Notes: generated from the sequence alone by a model not told the origin. A stretch of 64,000 nucleotides of DNA from Acidobacteria bacterium SCN 69-37 (GCA_001724025.1 MEDJ01000025.1:90289-154288); one strand, 5' to 3'. Positions 17,068 to 25,572 are shown, numbered from the stretch's first letter. Numbers and translations: made by a program.

Positions 17068-18996
17068 ATGAGCGACATCACCATCACCCTGCCGGACGGA
17101 TCCGCACACGAGGTGCCTCAGGGCACGTCGGTGCAGGCGTTCGTTCAGGCGCACCTGCCCTCGGGTCTGGCCAGGCGCGCGCTGGCGGCGTCCGTGGGCG
17201 ATCGGCTTGTCGATCTCACGGCCCCGCTCGAGGTCGACGCGCGGCTCCGCGTCCTCACGCCCGAGGGTCCGGAGGCGCTGGCGCTCTATCGACACTCGAC
17301 CGCCCACCTGCTGGCCGCGGCGGTTACGCATCTCTATCCCGGCGTCCAGTGCGGCATCGGCCCGGCCACTGACGAAGGGTTCTTCTACGACTTCGTCGTG
17401 CCGCGCCCGTTCGTGCCCGAGGATCTCGAGCGCATCGAGGCCAGGATGAAGGAACTGGCGGCGGCCGATCTGCCCTACGAGCGGCAGATGTGGCCGCGCG
17501 ACGAGGCCATCGCCTTCTTCCGCGAGCGCGGCGAGCCGTTGAAGGTGCAGTTGATCGAGGAGAAGACCGCGGGTCAGGCCGAGGTCTCCTGCTACACGAT
17601 CAAGGATCGCGAAACGTTCGTCGACTTCTGCGTCGGGCCGCACGTGCCGTCGACCGGCCGCCTGCGGGCGTTCAAGCTCGTGTCCACGTCGAACGCGTAC
17701 TGGAAGGGCGACGCGCGGAACCAGCCGATGCAGCGCATCTACGGGACGGCGTTCTTCAAGGACGACGACCTGAAGCAGCACCTGCACCGGATCGAGGAAG
17801 CGAAGAAGCGCGATCACCGCCGGCTGGGCAAGGACCTCGGGTTGTTCATGTTCCACCCGTGGGCGCCGGGGGCGGCGTTCTGGCTCGGCAAGGGCACGAC
17901 GCTCTATCACCAGCTCGCCGACTACATGCGGTCCGTGCTCTTCCCGGCCGGGTACACGGAAGTCAAGACCCCGCTCATCTTCAACAAGGCGCTCTGGGAA
18001 ACCTCGGGGCACTGGGGCCACTACCGCGAGAACATGTTCCTCGTACAGGCCGAAGACGTCGAGATGGGCGTCAAGGCCATGAACTGCCCGGGGCACATGC
18101 TGGTGTTCGGCAGCGAGACGCGCAGCTATCGCGACCTGCCACTGCGGCTGCACGAGCAGACGCCCCTGCACCGCAACGAGGCGTCGGGCGTGCTCGGCGG
18201 GCTCACGCGCGTCCGGCAGTTCTCGCAGGACGATGCGCACTGCTTCGTGATGGAGTCGCAGATCGGCGAAGAGGTCAAGCGGCTGCTCGGCCTGATCGCG
18301 CGCGTGTACGGCGATCTCGGCCTGACGTTCTCGGTGAAGCTCTCGACCCGGCCGGAGGAGTTCCTCGGCGAGCGGGCCACGTGGGATCACGCCGAGGCAG
18401 AATTGAAGCGGGCGATCGAGTCGGCCGGTCTGGCCTACACGATCAACGAGGGCGACGGGGCGTTCTACGGGCCGAAGATCGACTTCGACGTGACCGACGC
18501 CATCGGCCGGACGTGGCAGTGCGCCACGATCCAGCTCGATTACCAGATGCCGGCGCGGTTCGATCTGACGTACATCGGTCCGGACAATGCGCCCCACAGG
18601 CCCGTGGTCATCCACCGGGCCATCTTCGGCAGCTTCGAGCGGTTCATCGCCCTGCTGATCGAGCACTACGCCGGGGCCTTCCCGCTGTGGCTCGCGCCGG
18701 TCCAGGCCGTGGTGCTGCCGATTGCCGACAGGCACGTCGAGTACTGCCGGGGAGTGGTCGCGCAATTGACGGCGGCCGGCTTCCGCGTGGAGCTCGACGC
18801 GCGGCTGGAGAAGATTGGTTATAAAATCCGGGAGGCCCAGCTGCAGAAGGTGCCCTACATGCTGGTCGTAGGGGATCGTGAAGCAGCCGAGGCGACCGTC
18901 GCCGTGCGCAGTCGCACGGGCGGTGATCTCGGGGCCCGGTCGGTCGACGCGTTCATCACATCGGCTCGAACGGAAGTGGCGACGCGTGGCCGCTGA
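17068..18996 (+). CDS. thrS: Threonine-tRNA ligase
   Basis: A 642-residue class II aminoacyl-tRNA synthetase. Domains in order: TGS (1-62), editing domain with HSTAHLLAAAV and the later zinc-type histidines (65-230), the class II catalytic core with the zinc cysteine in MNCPGHM, motif 2 RNEASGVLGGLTRVRQF and motif 3 with RAIFGSFERFIALLIEH, and the anticodon-binding domain (about 540-640). The ATG at 17068 begins the TGS domain; the longer in-frame extension has no family counterpart. No good Shine-Dalgarno is visible. infC follows 30 bp later, as in many bacteria. Confidence 0.96.
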   Translation: MSDITITLPDGSAHEVPQGTSVQAFVQAHLPSGLARRALAASVGDRLVDLTAPLEVDARLRVLTPEGPEALALYRHSTAHLLAAAVTHLYPGVQCGIGPATDEGFFYDFVVPRPFVPEDLERIEARMKELAAADLPYERQMWPRDEAIAFFRERGEPLKVQLIEEKTAGQAEVSCYTIKDRETFVDFCVGPHVPSTGRLRAFKLVSTSNAYWKGDARNQPMQRIYGTAFFKDDDLKQHLHRIEEAKKRDHRRLGKDLGLFMFHPWAPGAAFWLGKGTTLYHQLADYMRSVLFPAGYTEVKTPLIFNKALWETSGHWGHYRENMFLVQAEDVEMGVKAMNCPGHMLVFGSETRSYRDLPLRLHEQTPLHRNEASGVLGGLTRVRQFSQDDAHCFVMESQIGEEVKRLLGLIARVYGDLGLTFSVKLSTRPEEFLGERATWDHAEAELKRAIESAGLAYTINEGDGAFYGPKIDFDVTDAIGRTWQCATIQLDYQMPARFDLTYIGPDNAPHRPVVIHRAIFGSFERFIALLIEHYAGAFPLWLAPVQAVVLPIADRHVEYCRGVVAQLTAAGFRVELDARLEKIGYKIREAQLQKVPYMLVVGDREAAEATVAVRSRTGGDLGARSVDAFITSARTEVATRGR

Positions 18997-19013
18997 CGGC
19001 CCTCGTCACGTCT

Positions 19014-19029
19014 GGAGGAGGTAGTTATC
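19014..19029 (+). promoter_or_regulatory. Shine-Dalgarno and AUC start of infC
   Basis: A strong GGAGGAGG (19014-19021) is followed 5 nt later by ATC at 19027-19029, in frame with IF3. No ATG, GTG or TTG occurs in this frame between the thrS stop and Val21 (GTG at 19087), which would delete conserved N-terminal residues and has no ribosome binding site. AUU starts in E. coli infC and AUC in Myxococcus infC are known and allow IF3 to repress its own translation. Confidence 0.8.
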
Positions 19030-19626
19030 GCTTACGATCGCGGCCCACGACGGGATGACCGCACCCGGATCAACGAACGGATCCGCGTGCGCGAAATCCG
19101 CGTCATCGATGAAACTGGTACGCAGCTCGGCATCATGCCGCCGCCGCAGGCCCTGCAACTGGCACGCAGCAAGGGACTCGACCTCGTCGAGATTTCGCCG
19201 ACCGCCGTCCCGCCCGTGTGCCGGATCATGGACTTCGGCAAGTTCCAGTACGAACAGCAGAAGCGCGCGCGGTCGGCGAAGAAGCACCAGAAGGTCATTC
19301 TGGTGAAGGAGATCAAGTTCCGGCCGAAGGTCGACGAACACGACTATCAGTTCAAGAAGAAGCACATCGAGCGCTTCCTGGCTGATGGGGACAAGGTCAA
19401 GGCGACCATCTTCTTCCGGGGCCGCGAGAACGCGCACCCGGAGATCGGTCACCGGATTCTGGAACGCCTGGTGAGTGAACTCTCGGAGATCGCCATCAGC
19501 GAAACGATGCCGCAGAAGGAAGGCAATCAGCTGCACACGATTCTGGCGCCGCGTCCGGGCGTCAAACCGCGTGTGGTGGCTGCCGCTGCGGCTGCGCCGG
19601 CGGAACCGCTGGTGCCCGAGTCGTAA
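19027..19626 (+). CDS. infC: Translation initiation factor IF-3, apparent AUC start
   Basis: A 199-residue factor that binds the 30S subunit, prevents premature 50S joining and rejects non-canonical start codons. The N-domain begins after a basic leader with [18 protein letters not shown]. The linker is lysine-rich ([16 protein letters not shown]) and the C-domain contains [17 protein letters not shown] and the ATIFFRGRE motif. The tail is alanine- and proline-rich. Starting at ATC 19027 restores the conserved N-terminus; see the separate start-site entry. It lies between thrS and rpmI in the classical thrS-infC-rpmI-rplT-pheST order. Confidence 0.93.
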   Translation: MAYDRGPRRDDRTRINERIRVREIRVIDETGTQLGIMPPPQALQLARSKGLDLVEISPTAVPPVCRIMDFGKFQYEQQKRARSAKKHQKVILVKEIKFRPKVDEHDYQFKKKHIERFLADGDKVKATIFFRGRENAHPEIGHRILERLVSELSEIAISETMPQKEGNQLHTILAPRPGVKPRVVAAAAAAPAEPLVPES

Positions 19627-19662
19627 GCCCGTTAGGCAGTCAAGATCGTTGTCGAGGACATC

Positions 19663-19860
19663 ATGCCCAAGTTGAAGAGTCACCGTGGCGCCGCGAAGCG
19701 CTTCAAGAAGACCGGTACCGGCAAGTTCGTGCGGTCGCAGGCGTTCAAGCGCCACATCCTCACGAGCAAGCCGACGCGCCGCAAGCGCCAGATGCGCGGC
19801 AGTGAAGTCGTCGCCAGCGCCGACGCCCCGAAGCTGAAGCGCATGCTGCCGTACGACTAG
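19663..19860 (+). CDS. rpmI: 50S ribosomal protein L35
   Basis: A 65-residue, strongly basic ribosomal protein. [21 protein letters not shown] is the family N-terminus, and the C-terminus KRMLPYD is typical. It follows infC by 36 bp and precedes rplT with a 136-bp spacer that carries a repetitive inverted element (19866-19981). Confidence 0.97.
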   Translation: MPKLKSHRGAAKRFKKTGTGKFVRSQAFKRHILTSKPTRRKRQMRGSEVVASADAPKLKRMLPYD

Positions 19861-19865
19861 GACGG

Positions 19866-19981
19866 CAATTCAGAAGTGAGAAGTCGGAAGTGAGAAGTTC
19901 CGGGAAGTTCGACGTTCGAACTTCGACGTTCGAACTTCTGAGTGTCCGAAACTTCTGACTTCGAAGTTCTAACTTCTAACT
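19866..19981. repeat. Inverted GAAGT/ACTTC repeat element between rpmI and rplT (copy 1)
   Basis: The left half is built of GAAGTGAGAAGT-like units, the centre contains CCGGGAAGTTCGACGTTCGA and two GTTCGAACTTC segments, and the right half is built of ACTTCTAACTTC-like units, so the RNA can fold into a long imperfect hairpin. It is markedly richer in A/T than neighbouring genes. A second copy with the same order of parts lies at 20374-20459, on the other side of rplT. Confidence 0.75.
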
Positions 19982-19996
19982 TTCCGAGAGGATCCC

Positions 19997-20365
19997 ATGC
20001 CCCGCGTCAAAAGAGGAACCGTCCGTCGCGCCAAGCGCCACAAGCTGCTGAAGCGCGCGAAGGGGTTCTACGCCACCAAGAGCAAGCTCTACCAGGCCGC
20101 CCAGGAAGCGGTCGACAAGGCCCTGAACTACGCGTACAGCGGCCGTCGCCGCAAGAAGCGCGATTTCCGGCGCCTGTGGATCGTCCGCATCAACGCCGCC
20201 GCCCGGACCAACGGCCTGACCTACGGGCAGCTGATCAACGGTCTGCGCGCGGCCGGCATCGACGTCGACCGGCGGAACCTCGCCGACCTCGCCGTCAACC
20301 ACCCCGACGCGTTTGCCGCCCTCGCCGGCAAGGCCCAGGGGGCGCGCAGCGCCGCCACTGCGTAG
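19997..20365 (+). CDS. rplT: 50S ribosomal protein L20
   Basis: A 122-residue primary 23S rRNA-binding protein needed early in 50S assembly. [20 protein letters not shown], the helical [18 protein letters not shown] and the C-terminal globular part with [24 protein letters not shown] are all family-typical. In E. coli L20 represses its own operon through mRNA structures upstream of rpmI; whether the repeat elements flanking this gene play any such part is not known. A ribosome binding site (GAGAGGAT) precedes the ATG. Confidence 0.97.
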   Translation: MPRVKRGTVRRAKRHKLLKRAKGFYATKSKLYQAAQEAVDKALNYAYSGRRRKKRDFRRLWIVRINAAARTNGLTYGQLINGLRAAGIDVDRRNLADLAVNHPDAFAALAGKAQGARSAATA

Positions 20366-20373
20366 CGGCGCTG

Positions 20374-20459
20374 CGAAGTGAGAAGTTAAAAGTTAGAAGT
20401 CAGAAGTGCCGGGAAGTTTGAAGTTTGAACTTCAAAGTTCGAACTTCTTACTTCTAACC
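20374..20459. repeat. Inverted GAAGT/ACTTC repeat element between rplT and pheS (copy 2)
   Basis: Same design as 19866-19981: GAAGTGAGAAGT at the left, CCGGGAAGTTTGAAGTTTGA in the centre, then GTTCGAACTTCTTACTTCTAAC at the right. It fills most of the 104-bp rplT-pheS gap and ends just before the pheS ribosome binding region. Sequence drift relative to copy 1 is concentrated in single bases. Confidence 0.75.
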
Positions 20460-20469
20460 TGCTCTCCTC

Positions 20470-21513
20470 ATGCTTCCCGATCTCCCCGCCCTCCGTTCCG
20501 AGTTCGATGCTGCGCTGGCCGGCGCGCGCACCACGGCCGATCTGAAAGCCATCCGCGATCGCTTCCTCGGCCGCAAGGCGGGACTCCTCACCGCGCTGCT
20601 GAAGGCGCTCGGGACCGTGGCGCCCGACGAGCGCCGCGCGCGCGGAGCGGCCGTCAACGCACTCAAGACCGACATCGAGGCCCGGCTCGCCGAACGCGAA
20701 TCGGCCGCGATCGTCGAGGACGTCGCGCCCGGCGTGGACATCACGTTGCCCGGCCGCGTGCCTGCGTTCGGCAGGCGCCACCCGTTGACGCAGGTCCGCG
20801 AGCGCATCGAGGACATCTTCGCCGGCATGGGCTACCAGATCATCGAGGGACCGGAACTCGAGGACGACTGGCACAACTTCGAAGCGCTCAACATGCCGGG
20901 CGATCACCCGGCGCGCGACATGCAGGACACGCTGTACCTGGCGACGCCCATGCCGGCCGACGAGCAGGGACGCCGCGCGAGCCTGCTGCGGACGCACACG
21001 TCGGGCATGCAGATCCGCTACATGGAGGCATTTCCGCCGCCCGTGCGCCTGATCGCCCCGGGCCGCGTCTACAGGCGCGACAACTTCGACGCCACACACA
21101 CGCCGATGTTCACGCAGGTCGAAGGTCTCGTCGTCGACGAGGGCATCAGCCTGGGCGACCTGAAGGGCACGCTCCAGGCCTTCGCGAATGCGTTCTTCGA
21201 GGCCAGCGTCAAGACGCGGCTGCGCCCGAGCTTCTTCCCGTACACCGAACCGTCGGCCGAACTCGACGTCGAGTGCCAGGGCTGCGGCGGTCGCGGCTGC
21301 GGTCTCTGCAAGCAGACGGGCTGGATCGAGGTACTCGGCTGCGGCATGGTGCACCCGGCCGTGTTCGAGGCCGTCGGCTATGACGCCGGCAAGTACACGG
21401 GCTTCGCCTTTGGCGTCGGCATCGAGCGGCTCGCCCTGCGCCTGTACGGCGTGGACGACATCCGGATGTTCTACGAGAACGACCTGCGGTTCCTGGAGCA
21501 GCTCGCGCCATGA
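20470..21513 (+). CDS. pheS: Phenylalanine-tRNA ligase alpha subunit
   Basis: A 347-residue catalytic subunit of the alpha2-beta2 PheRS. The N-terminal coiled-coil arm (1-90) binds tRNA; the class II core contains HPLTQVRERIEDIFAGMGYQ, the motif 2 region VYRRDNFDATHTPMFTQVEG, and motif 3 in FAFGVGIERLALRLYG. A CQGCGGRGCGLCKQTGW segment carries the usual cysteine cluster found in many bacterial PheS. It overlaps pheT by 4 bp (ATGA, 21510-21513), ensuring paired synthesis. Confidence 0.97.
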   Translation: MLPDLPALRSEFDAALAGARTTADLKAIRDRFLGRKAGLLTALLKALGTVAPDERRARGAAVNALKTDIEARLAERESAAIVEDVAPGVDITLPGRVPAFGRRHPLTQVRERIEDIFAGMGYQIIEGPELEDDWHNFEALNMPGDHPARDMQDTLYLATPMPADEQGRRASLLRTHTSGMQIRYMEAFPPPVRLIAPGRVYRRDNFDATHTPMFTQVEGLVVDEGISLGDLKGTLQAFANAFFEASVKTRLRPSFFPYTEPSAELDVECQGCGGRGCGLCKQTGWIEVLGCGMVHPAVFEAVGYDAGKYTGFAFGVGIERLALRLYGVDDIRMFYENDLRFLEQLAP

Positions 21514-23504
21514 AGCTTCCTGTCGCCTGGATGCGCGAGTTCGTCGATCTGCCCGACGGCCCGTCGCCGGTTGCCGATCGGCTGGCCGCGTGTGGCTTTG
21601 CCGTCGACGGGATCGATGACGACGTCGTCGATTTCGACGTCACGGCCAATCGCCCCGATGCCCTGTCGGTCTACGGCCTGGCGCGCGAGGCCTCGGCCGC
21701 GTTCGACGTGGATCTGCGCCCGCTGCGATTGGCCGCCACACCCAGTGGCGCAGCGCCGGTCCGCGTGTCGATTGCCGACAATGGGTGTGGCCGCTACGCG
21801 CTGGCCGTGGCCGACGTGTGCGTCGGCCCTTCGCCCGAGTGGCTGCGCGACCGGCTGGCGTCGGCCGGCGTCCGCCCCATCAACATCATCGTCGACATCA
21901 CCAACTACGTGATGCTCGAGATGGGCCAGCCGATGCACGCATTCGACGTGGCGCGCCTGGCGGGTCCCGAACTGCGCGTGCGTCGCGCGCGCGCCGGAGA
22001 GCCGCTGACGACCCTCGACGGCATCGCGCGCACGCTCGACGAGACGATGCTCGTCATCGCGGATCGCGATCGCGCCGTGGCCGTGGCCGGCGTGATGGGT
22101 GGAGCTTCATCGGAGGTCACCGACGCGACGACCCGCGTCGCCTTCGAAAGCGCCTGGTTCCAGCCCGGGACCGTGCGTGCCACAGGACGCCGCCTGGGCC
22201 TGAAGACCGAAGCGTCGGCGCGCTTCGAGCGCGGTGCCGACATCAATGCGCCTGTCGCGGCCCTGCGTCGTGCGCTGGCGCTGCTGGCCGATCTCGGGGC
22301 CGGGACGGTCGTGGGTGGCCTCTCGGACGTCTATCCCCGCGGCGCGGACGCCCGTGTGCTCACGCTGCGCCGCGCGCGCCTGACCACGGTCCTCGGCACC
22401 GCCGTACCGGACGCGACCATCCCCCGGACGCTCACCCGCCTCGGCTTCGATGTCGCGCCGACCGACGATGGCTGGCGCGTGACGGTACCGTCGTTCCGCG
22501 TCGACATCCTTCGGGAAATCGATCTGATCGAGGAAGTCGGACGGCACTGGGGACTCGATCGGGTGCCGGCCCACTTCCCTGCGCTGGCCTCGATCCCGCG
22601 CGCCTCGGCTCCGGGCGTCTCGCGCGGCCGGCTCGTGCGGCGGACCCTCTGCGGCGCGGGCATCCAGGAAGCGGTGACGTTCACCTTCATCGACGCCGCG
22701 GCCGCCGCGCCGTTCCTGGCCGACGACGCGGTGACGATCACCAATCCGCTCTCGGAGAAGTTCGCGGTCCTTCGGCCGTCCATCGTGGCCAGCCTCTACG
22801 ACTCGCTCGTCTATAACCGCAACCGTCAGGCCACCGACGTCCGGCTCTTCGAGGTCGGATCGACCTTTTCGTCCACACGCGGCGAGCGGACGGCCGTGGG
22901 CTGGGTGCTGAGCGGGTCGCGCGGATCGCACTGGAGCGGCGATGCCGGCGCCGTCGCGTTCACCGATACGAAGGGCGCGGCTGAACTCGTGGCCGAGGCA
23001 CTCGGCGCCCCGATCACGGCGGCCGCGGCTGACGACCTGACATGGCTGGCGCGCGGCGAACGTGCCGCGGTGCTCGTCGGGGCGCAACGTGCCGGCTGGA
23101 TCGGACGCCTGGCCGAGACGCGCGACGTCGATGTGCCCGTGTATGCGGGCGAACTCGACCTCGACGTGATCAGCCGCGCGGCCGTGAGCGGTGCGCGCGA
23201 GATTCGCCCGCTGCCGCGATTTCCCGCGGCGGTTCGCGATCTGTCGATTCTCGTCGACGAACGCTTGCCAGCCGCCGAGGTTCGTGGCACGATCCGCTCC
23301 AGCGCGCCCGCCACACTCGTGGCCGTTCGCGAGTTCGATCGGTATCAGGGCAAGGGTGTCCCTTCCGGCCAGGTCAGTTTGTCGATCCGGCTCACCTTCA
23401 GGCACGCCGATCGTACGCTGACCGACGCCGAGGTGCAGCAGGCGGTCGAGACCATCGTCGACGCGCTGGTGCAGGCGCACCACGCGGTCCTGCGCGGCCG
23501 GTAA
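21510..23504 (+). CDS. pheT: Phenylalanine-tRNA ligase beta subunit, without the N-terminal tRNA-binding OB domain
   Basis: A 664-residue beta subunit, about 130 shorter than the usual 790-800. The N-terminal strand region (LPVAWMREFVDLP... GFAVDGI) runs straight into VVDFDVTANRPDALSVYGLARE, so the EMAP/OB-type tRNA-binding domain, normally at about 40-150, is missing. The B3/4 editing region, the B5 domain, the catalytic-like core and the C-terminal FDX-ACB anticodon-binding domain (RFPAAVRDLSILVDE to the end) are present in frame. The join is clean, so this looks like a family variant rather than a damaged gene. Confidence 0.94.
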   Translation: MKLPVAWMREFVDLPDGPSPVADRLAACGFAVDGIDDDVVDFDVTANRPDALSVYGLAREASAAFDVDLRPLRLAATPSGAAPVRVSIADNGCGRYALAVADVCVGPSPEWLRDRLASAGVRPINIIVDITNYVMLEMGQPMHAFDVARLAGPELRVRRARAGEPLTTLDGIARTLDETMLVIADRDRAVAVAGVMGGASSEVTDATTRVAFESAWFQPGTVRATGRRLGLKTEASARFERGADINAPVAALRRALALLADLGAGTVVGGLSDVYPRGADARVLTLRRARLTTVLGTAVPDATIPRTLTRLGFDVAPTDDGWRVTVPSFRVDILREIDLIEEVGRHWGLDRVPAHFPALASIPRASAPGVSRGRLVRRTLCGAGIQEAVTFTFIDAAAAAPFLADDAVTITNPLSEKFAVLRPSIVASLYDSLVYNRNRQATDVRLFEVGSTFSSTRGERTAVGWVLSGSRGSHWSGDAGAVAFTDTKGAAELVAEALGAPITAAAADDLTWLARGERAAVLVGAQRAGWIGRLAETRDVDVPVYAGELDLDVISRAAVSGAREIRPLPRFPAAVRDLSILVDERLPAAEVRGTIRSSAPATLVAVREFDRYQGKGVPSGQVSLSIRLTFRHADRTLTDAEVQQAVETIVDALVQAHHAVLRGR

Positions 23505-23560
23505 GCGTCTCTTCCCATCAGGATTCGTCCCACGTGAGGTGGGACCGCTGGAGTCTGACG

Positions 23561-23836
23561 ATGTCACGAACGGGTACGAGCACCGAAGTCCTGCCGATCG
23601 ATCGCCTGGAGGAAAAAGTCCGGCAACTGGTCGGCGTCATCGACGGCCTGCGCGCCGATCGCGCGAAGGCCACCGACGAAATCGCGGCGCTGCAGGCCGA
23701 GATCGAGACCAGCCGTACCCGGCTCGCCGAGTTCGGTACGCTGTCGGCCGAACTCGGATCGCTGCGCGAGGAGCGTGACCTCATTCGCGATCGCGTCAGC
23801 GACATGATCGCGCAGATCGACAAGCTCAACCTCTGA
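23561..23836 (+). CDS. Small coiled-coil protein, ZapB-like
   Basis: A 91-residue, almost wholly helical protein. Residues 12-90 form a continuous heptad-rich coiled coil (IDRLEEKVRQLVGVIDGLRA onward) ending IAQIDKLNL, as in ZapB-like division proteins. The ATG at 23561 is chosen because the longer in-frame start would extend back into pheT. It is followed 8 bp later by zapA, a pairing that supports a division role. Orthology to E. coli ZapB cannot be established from composition alone. Confidence 0.72.
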   Translation: MSRTGTSTEVLPIDRLEEKVRQLVGVIDGLRADRAKATDEIAALQAEIETSRTRLAEFGTLSAELGSLREERDLIRDRVSDMIAQIDKLNL

Positions 23837-23844
23837 GGGGGCTC

Positions 23845-24156
23845 ATGTCCAGGGTGGTGCACGTCGAGATTCACGGCCAGCGCTACGCGGTCCGCAGCGA
23901 GCTCGATGCCCAGTACATCGCGGAGCTCGCCGGGTTCCTCGACGAGAAGATGCGTAATGCCGCGCGCGAACTGGCCAGCGCCGATCCGCTGCGCATCGCG
24001 GTCATCGCCGCCCTCAACATCACCGACGAACTCTACCGCACGCGCGCCGACTCGCGTGGTGTCGAAGGTCGGCTGCACGCGCGTGCCGAGGCCATCGAAC
24101 GCCTCGTCGACGCCGTGCTCGACGACGCCCGCGTACGACTCGCCGTCAACGAATAG
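23845..24156 (+). CDS. zapA: Cell division protein ZapA
   Basis: A 103-residue FtsZ-ring stabiliser. The N-terminal VVHVEIHGQRYAVRSELDAQYI matches the ZapA globular domain, followed by the typical FLDEKMRNAARE and LRIAVIAALNITDELYR segments and a C-terminal coiled coil. GGGGCT lies a few bases before the ATG. The gene is followed directly by a 6S RNA, as in many bacteria where ssrS lies next to zapA. Confidence 0.9.
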   Translation: MSRVVHVEIHGQRYAVRSELDAQYIAELAGFLDEKMRNAARELASADPLRIAVIAALNITDELYRTRADSRGVEGRLHARAEAIERLVDAVLDDARVRLAVNE

Positions 24157-24173
24157 CGCGCGGCGCGTCCCTC

Positions 24174-24202
24174 TTGTCTCGCCGTCGGGCGTCAGCTACG
24201 AT
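24174..24202 (+). promoter_or_regulatory. Promoter of 6S RNA
   Basis: TTGTCT (24174-24179) and TACGAT (24197-24202) are separated by exactly 17 bp, just downstream of the zapA stop. Initiation 6-8 nt later would fall at the predicted 5' end of the 6S RNA. Confidence 0.55.
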
Positions 24203-24205
24203 CAG

Positions 24206-24416
24206 GGCTGTTCCGACTCCCTGCTTTGTGCGTGATGGTTTCGGAGTGTCGCTTGAGCCGATGTTCTACTCCCAAGTGAGCCGCGACATCGCGTGGTGTG
24301 CATGCCTCCGTGGTGAGGAAGCCTGAAGCGCGATTTACAGAGTGGCTCCACCTGCACTAGCAGGTTCATGCGACCTCCCCACACGGCAAAGCGGGGACCT
24401 TTCCCCTTCCAGCCCG
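24206..24416 (+). ncRNA. ssrS: 6S RNA
   Basis: A non-coding RNA that mimics an open promoter and sequesters sigma-70 RNA polymerase in stationary phase. Segments line up in order with E. coli 6S RNA: GAGCCGATGTTCTAC (24255-24269; E. coli GAGCCGATATTTCAT), the GTGTGCATGC block, then GAGGAAGCCTGAA (E. coli GAGAAGCCTTAAA). The 5' GGGCTG can pair with CAGCCC at about 24410-24415 as the closing stem. The place immediately after zapA is the classical ssrS context. Ends are approximate. The downstream neighbour is thiL rather than the 5-formyl-THF cyclo-ligase gene seen in E. coli. Confidence 0.85.
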
Positions 24417-24426
24417 CCTGATTCAG

Positions 24427-25437
24427 ATGGCCGAAACCGTTGCCTCTCTCGGTGAGCGTGCGCTCATCGCGCGCCTGCGCAGCCGCCTGGCGCCCGATCC
24501 GCCGCACATCCGGCTCGGCATCGGTGACGACGCCGCCGTGCTCGAGCCCGAACGCGGCATGCAGATCGTGGTCACGACCGACAGCCTGGTCGAGGACGTG
24601 CACTTCAGGCGCGCCTGGACGCCAGCCGCCGCGATCGGGCACAAGGCGCTGGCCGTGAACCTGAGCGACCTGGCGGCCATGGGGGCGACGCCGCGCGCGT
24701 CATTGCTCAGCCTGGGCCTGCCGGCGACACTCCCGATCGCCGAGTTCGATGCGCTGATCGACGGCTATGCGACGCTGTCGGCGGCCACGCGCACACCGCT
24801 CGTCGGCGGCAACATCGCGCGATCGCCGGGGCCGCTCCTGATCGACGTGACGGCCATCGGCAGCGTACGGCCGCGGCGCGTCCTGCGCCGGACCGGCGCG
24901 CGCGCCGGCGACGAGTTGTATGTGACGGGTGCGCCGGGACGTTCGGCCGCCGGCCTGGCCCTGCTCGCGGCCGGCATCCCTCGCGACGCGATGGACGCCG
25001 ACGAACGCGAGTGCCTCGTGTGGCACGAACGGCCCGAGCCGCGGCTTCGCCTGGGGCGCATCGTGGCCCGCACGAGTGCGGCGACAGCGGCAATGGACCT
25101 GTCCGACGGCCTCGCGGACGCGGCGGCGACACTCGCGGCCGAGGCCGGCGTGGGCGTGGTGCTCGACGAGGCCGCGGTGCCGATCGCGCGCGGCGTGTCG
25201 CGGGTGGCCGGGCGGATCGGCGGCCGATCGGCGCTCGAGATCGCGATCGGCGGCGGCGAAGACTACGAACTCGCGTTCGTCGTGCCCGCACGACGCCGAT
25301 CGCGCTTTCTCGCGGCCGTGCGCCGATCGGGCGACGTGACCGTGACGCGCGTCGGCGTCTTCGAACGCGGGCACGGTGCCTGGCTCGAGACCGGGTCCGG
25401 CCGGCGTCCCCTGCCGCACGGTTTCGCGCACTTCTGA
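24427..25437 (+). CDS. thiL: Thiamine-monophosphate kinase
   Basis: A 336-residue ATP-dependent kinase converting thiamine monophosphate to the diphosphate cofactor. The N-terminal GIGDDAAVLE metal/ATP motif, TTDSLVEDVHF, AVNLSDLAAMGATPR, VGGNIARSPGP, MDLSDGLADAA and GGGEDYELAFV motifs occur in family order. The ATG starts about 10 nt after the 6S RNA 3' end, so it may be expressed by read-through or by an unseen promoter within the RNA gene. No other thiamine gene is nearby. Confidence 0.95.
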   Translation: MAETVASLGERALIARLRSRLAPDPPHIRLGIGDDAAVLEPERGMQIVVTTDSLVEDVHFRRAWTPAAAIGHKALAVNLSDLAAMGATPRASLLSLGLPATLPIAEFDALIDGYATLSAATRTPLVGGNIARSPGPLLIDVTAIGSVRPRRVLRRTGARAGDELYVTGAPGRSAAGLALLAAGIPRDAMDADERECLVWHERPEPRLRLGRIVARTSAATAAMDLSDGLADAAATLAAEAGVGVVLDEAAVPIARGVSRVAGRIGGRSALEIAIGGGEDYELAFVVPARRRSRFLAAVRRSGDVTVTRVGVFERGHGAWLETGSGRRPLPHGFAHF

Positions 25438-25572
25438 CCAGATCGACACAGCGCCCCGGCCGTTTTCGCTTGCCTTGGGCCCCGACCCGCGCGGTACGCT
25501 TGGGGCACCGTGTCGGTTGGAGATCCCGAACCACCCTCGCGCCGCTCAGGCGTTCGCGGACGCCATCACCTG

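Noticed and set aside
16780-18765. 661-codon minus-strand open frame
   Set aside because: Antisense to thrS and tRNA-Val; composition is that of a shadow frame.
19087-19626. infC starting at GTG 19087
   Set aside because: No Shine-Dalgarno, and loss of the conserved N-terminal RINERIR residues; the ATC at 19027 explains both.
19866-20459. Short repeats around rplT as a CRISPR array
   Set aside because: Units are 6-12 bp, irregular and palindromic, with no constant spacer length and no cas genes.
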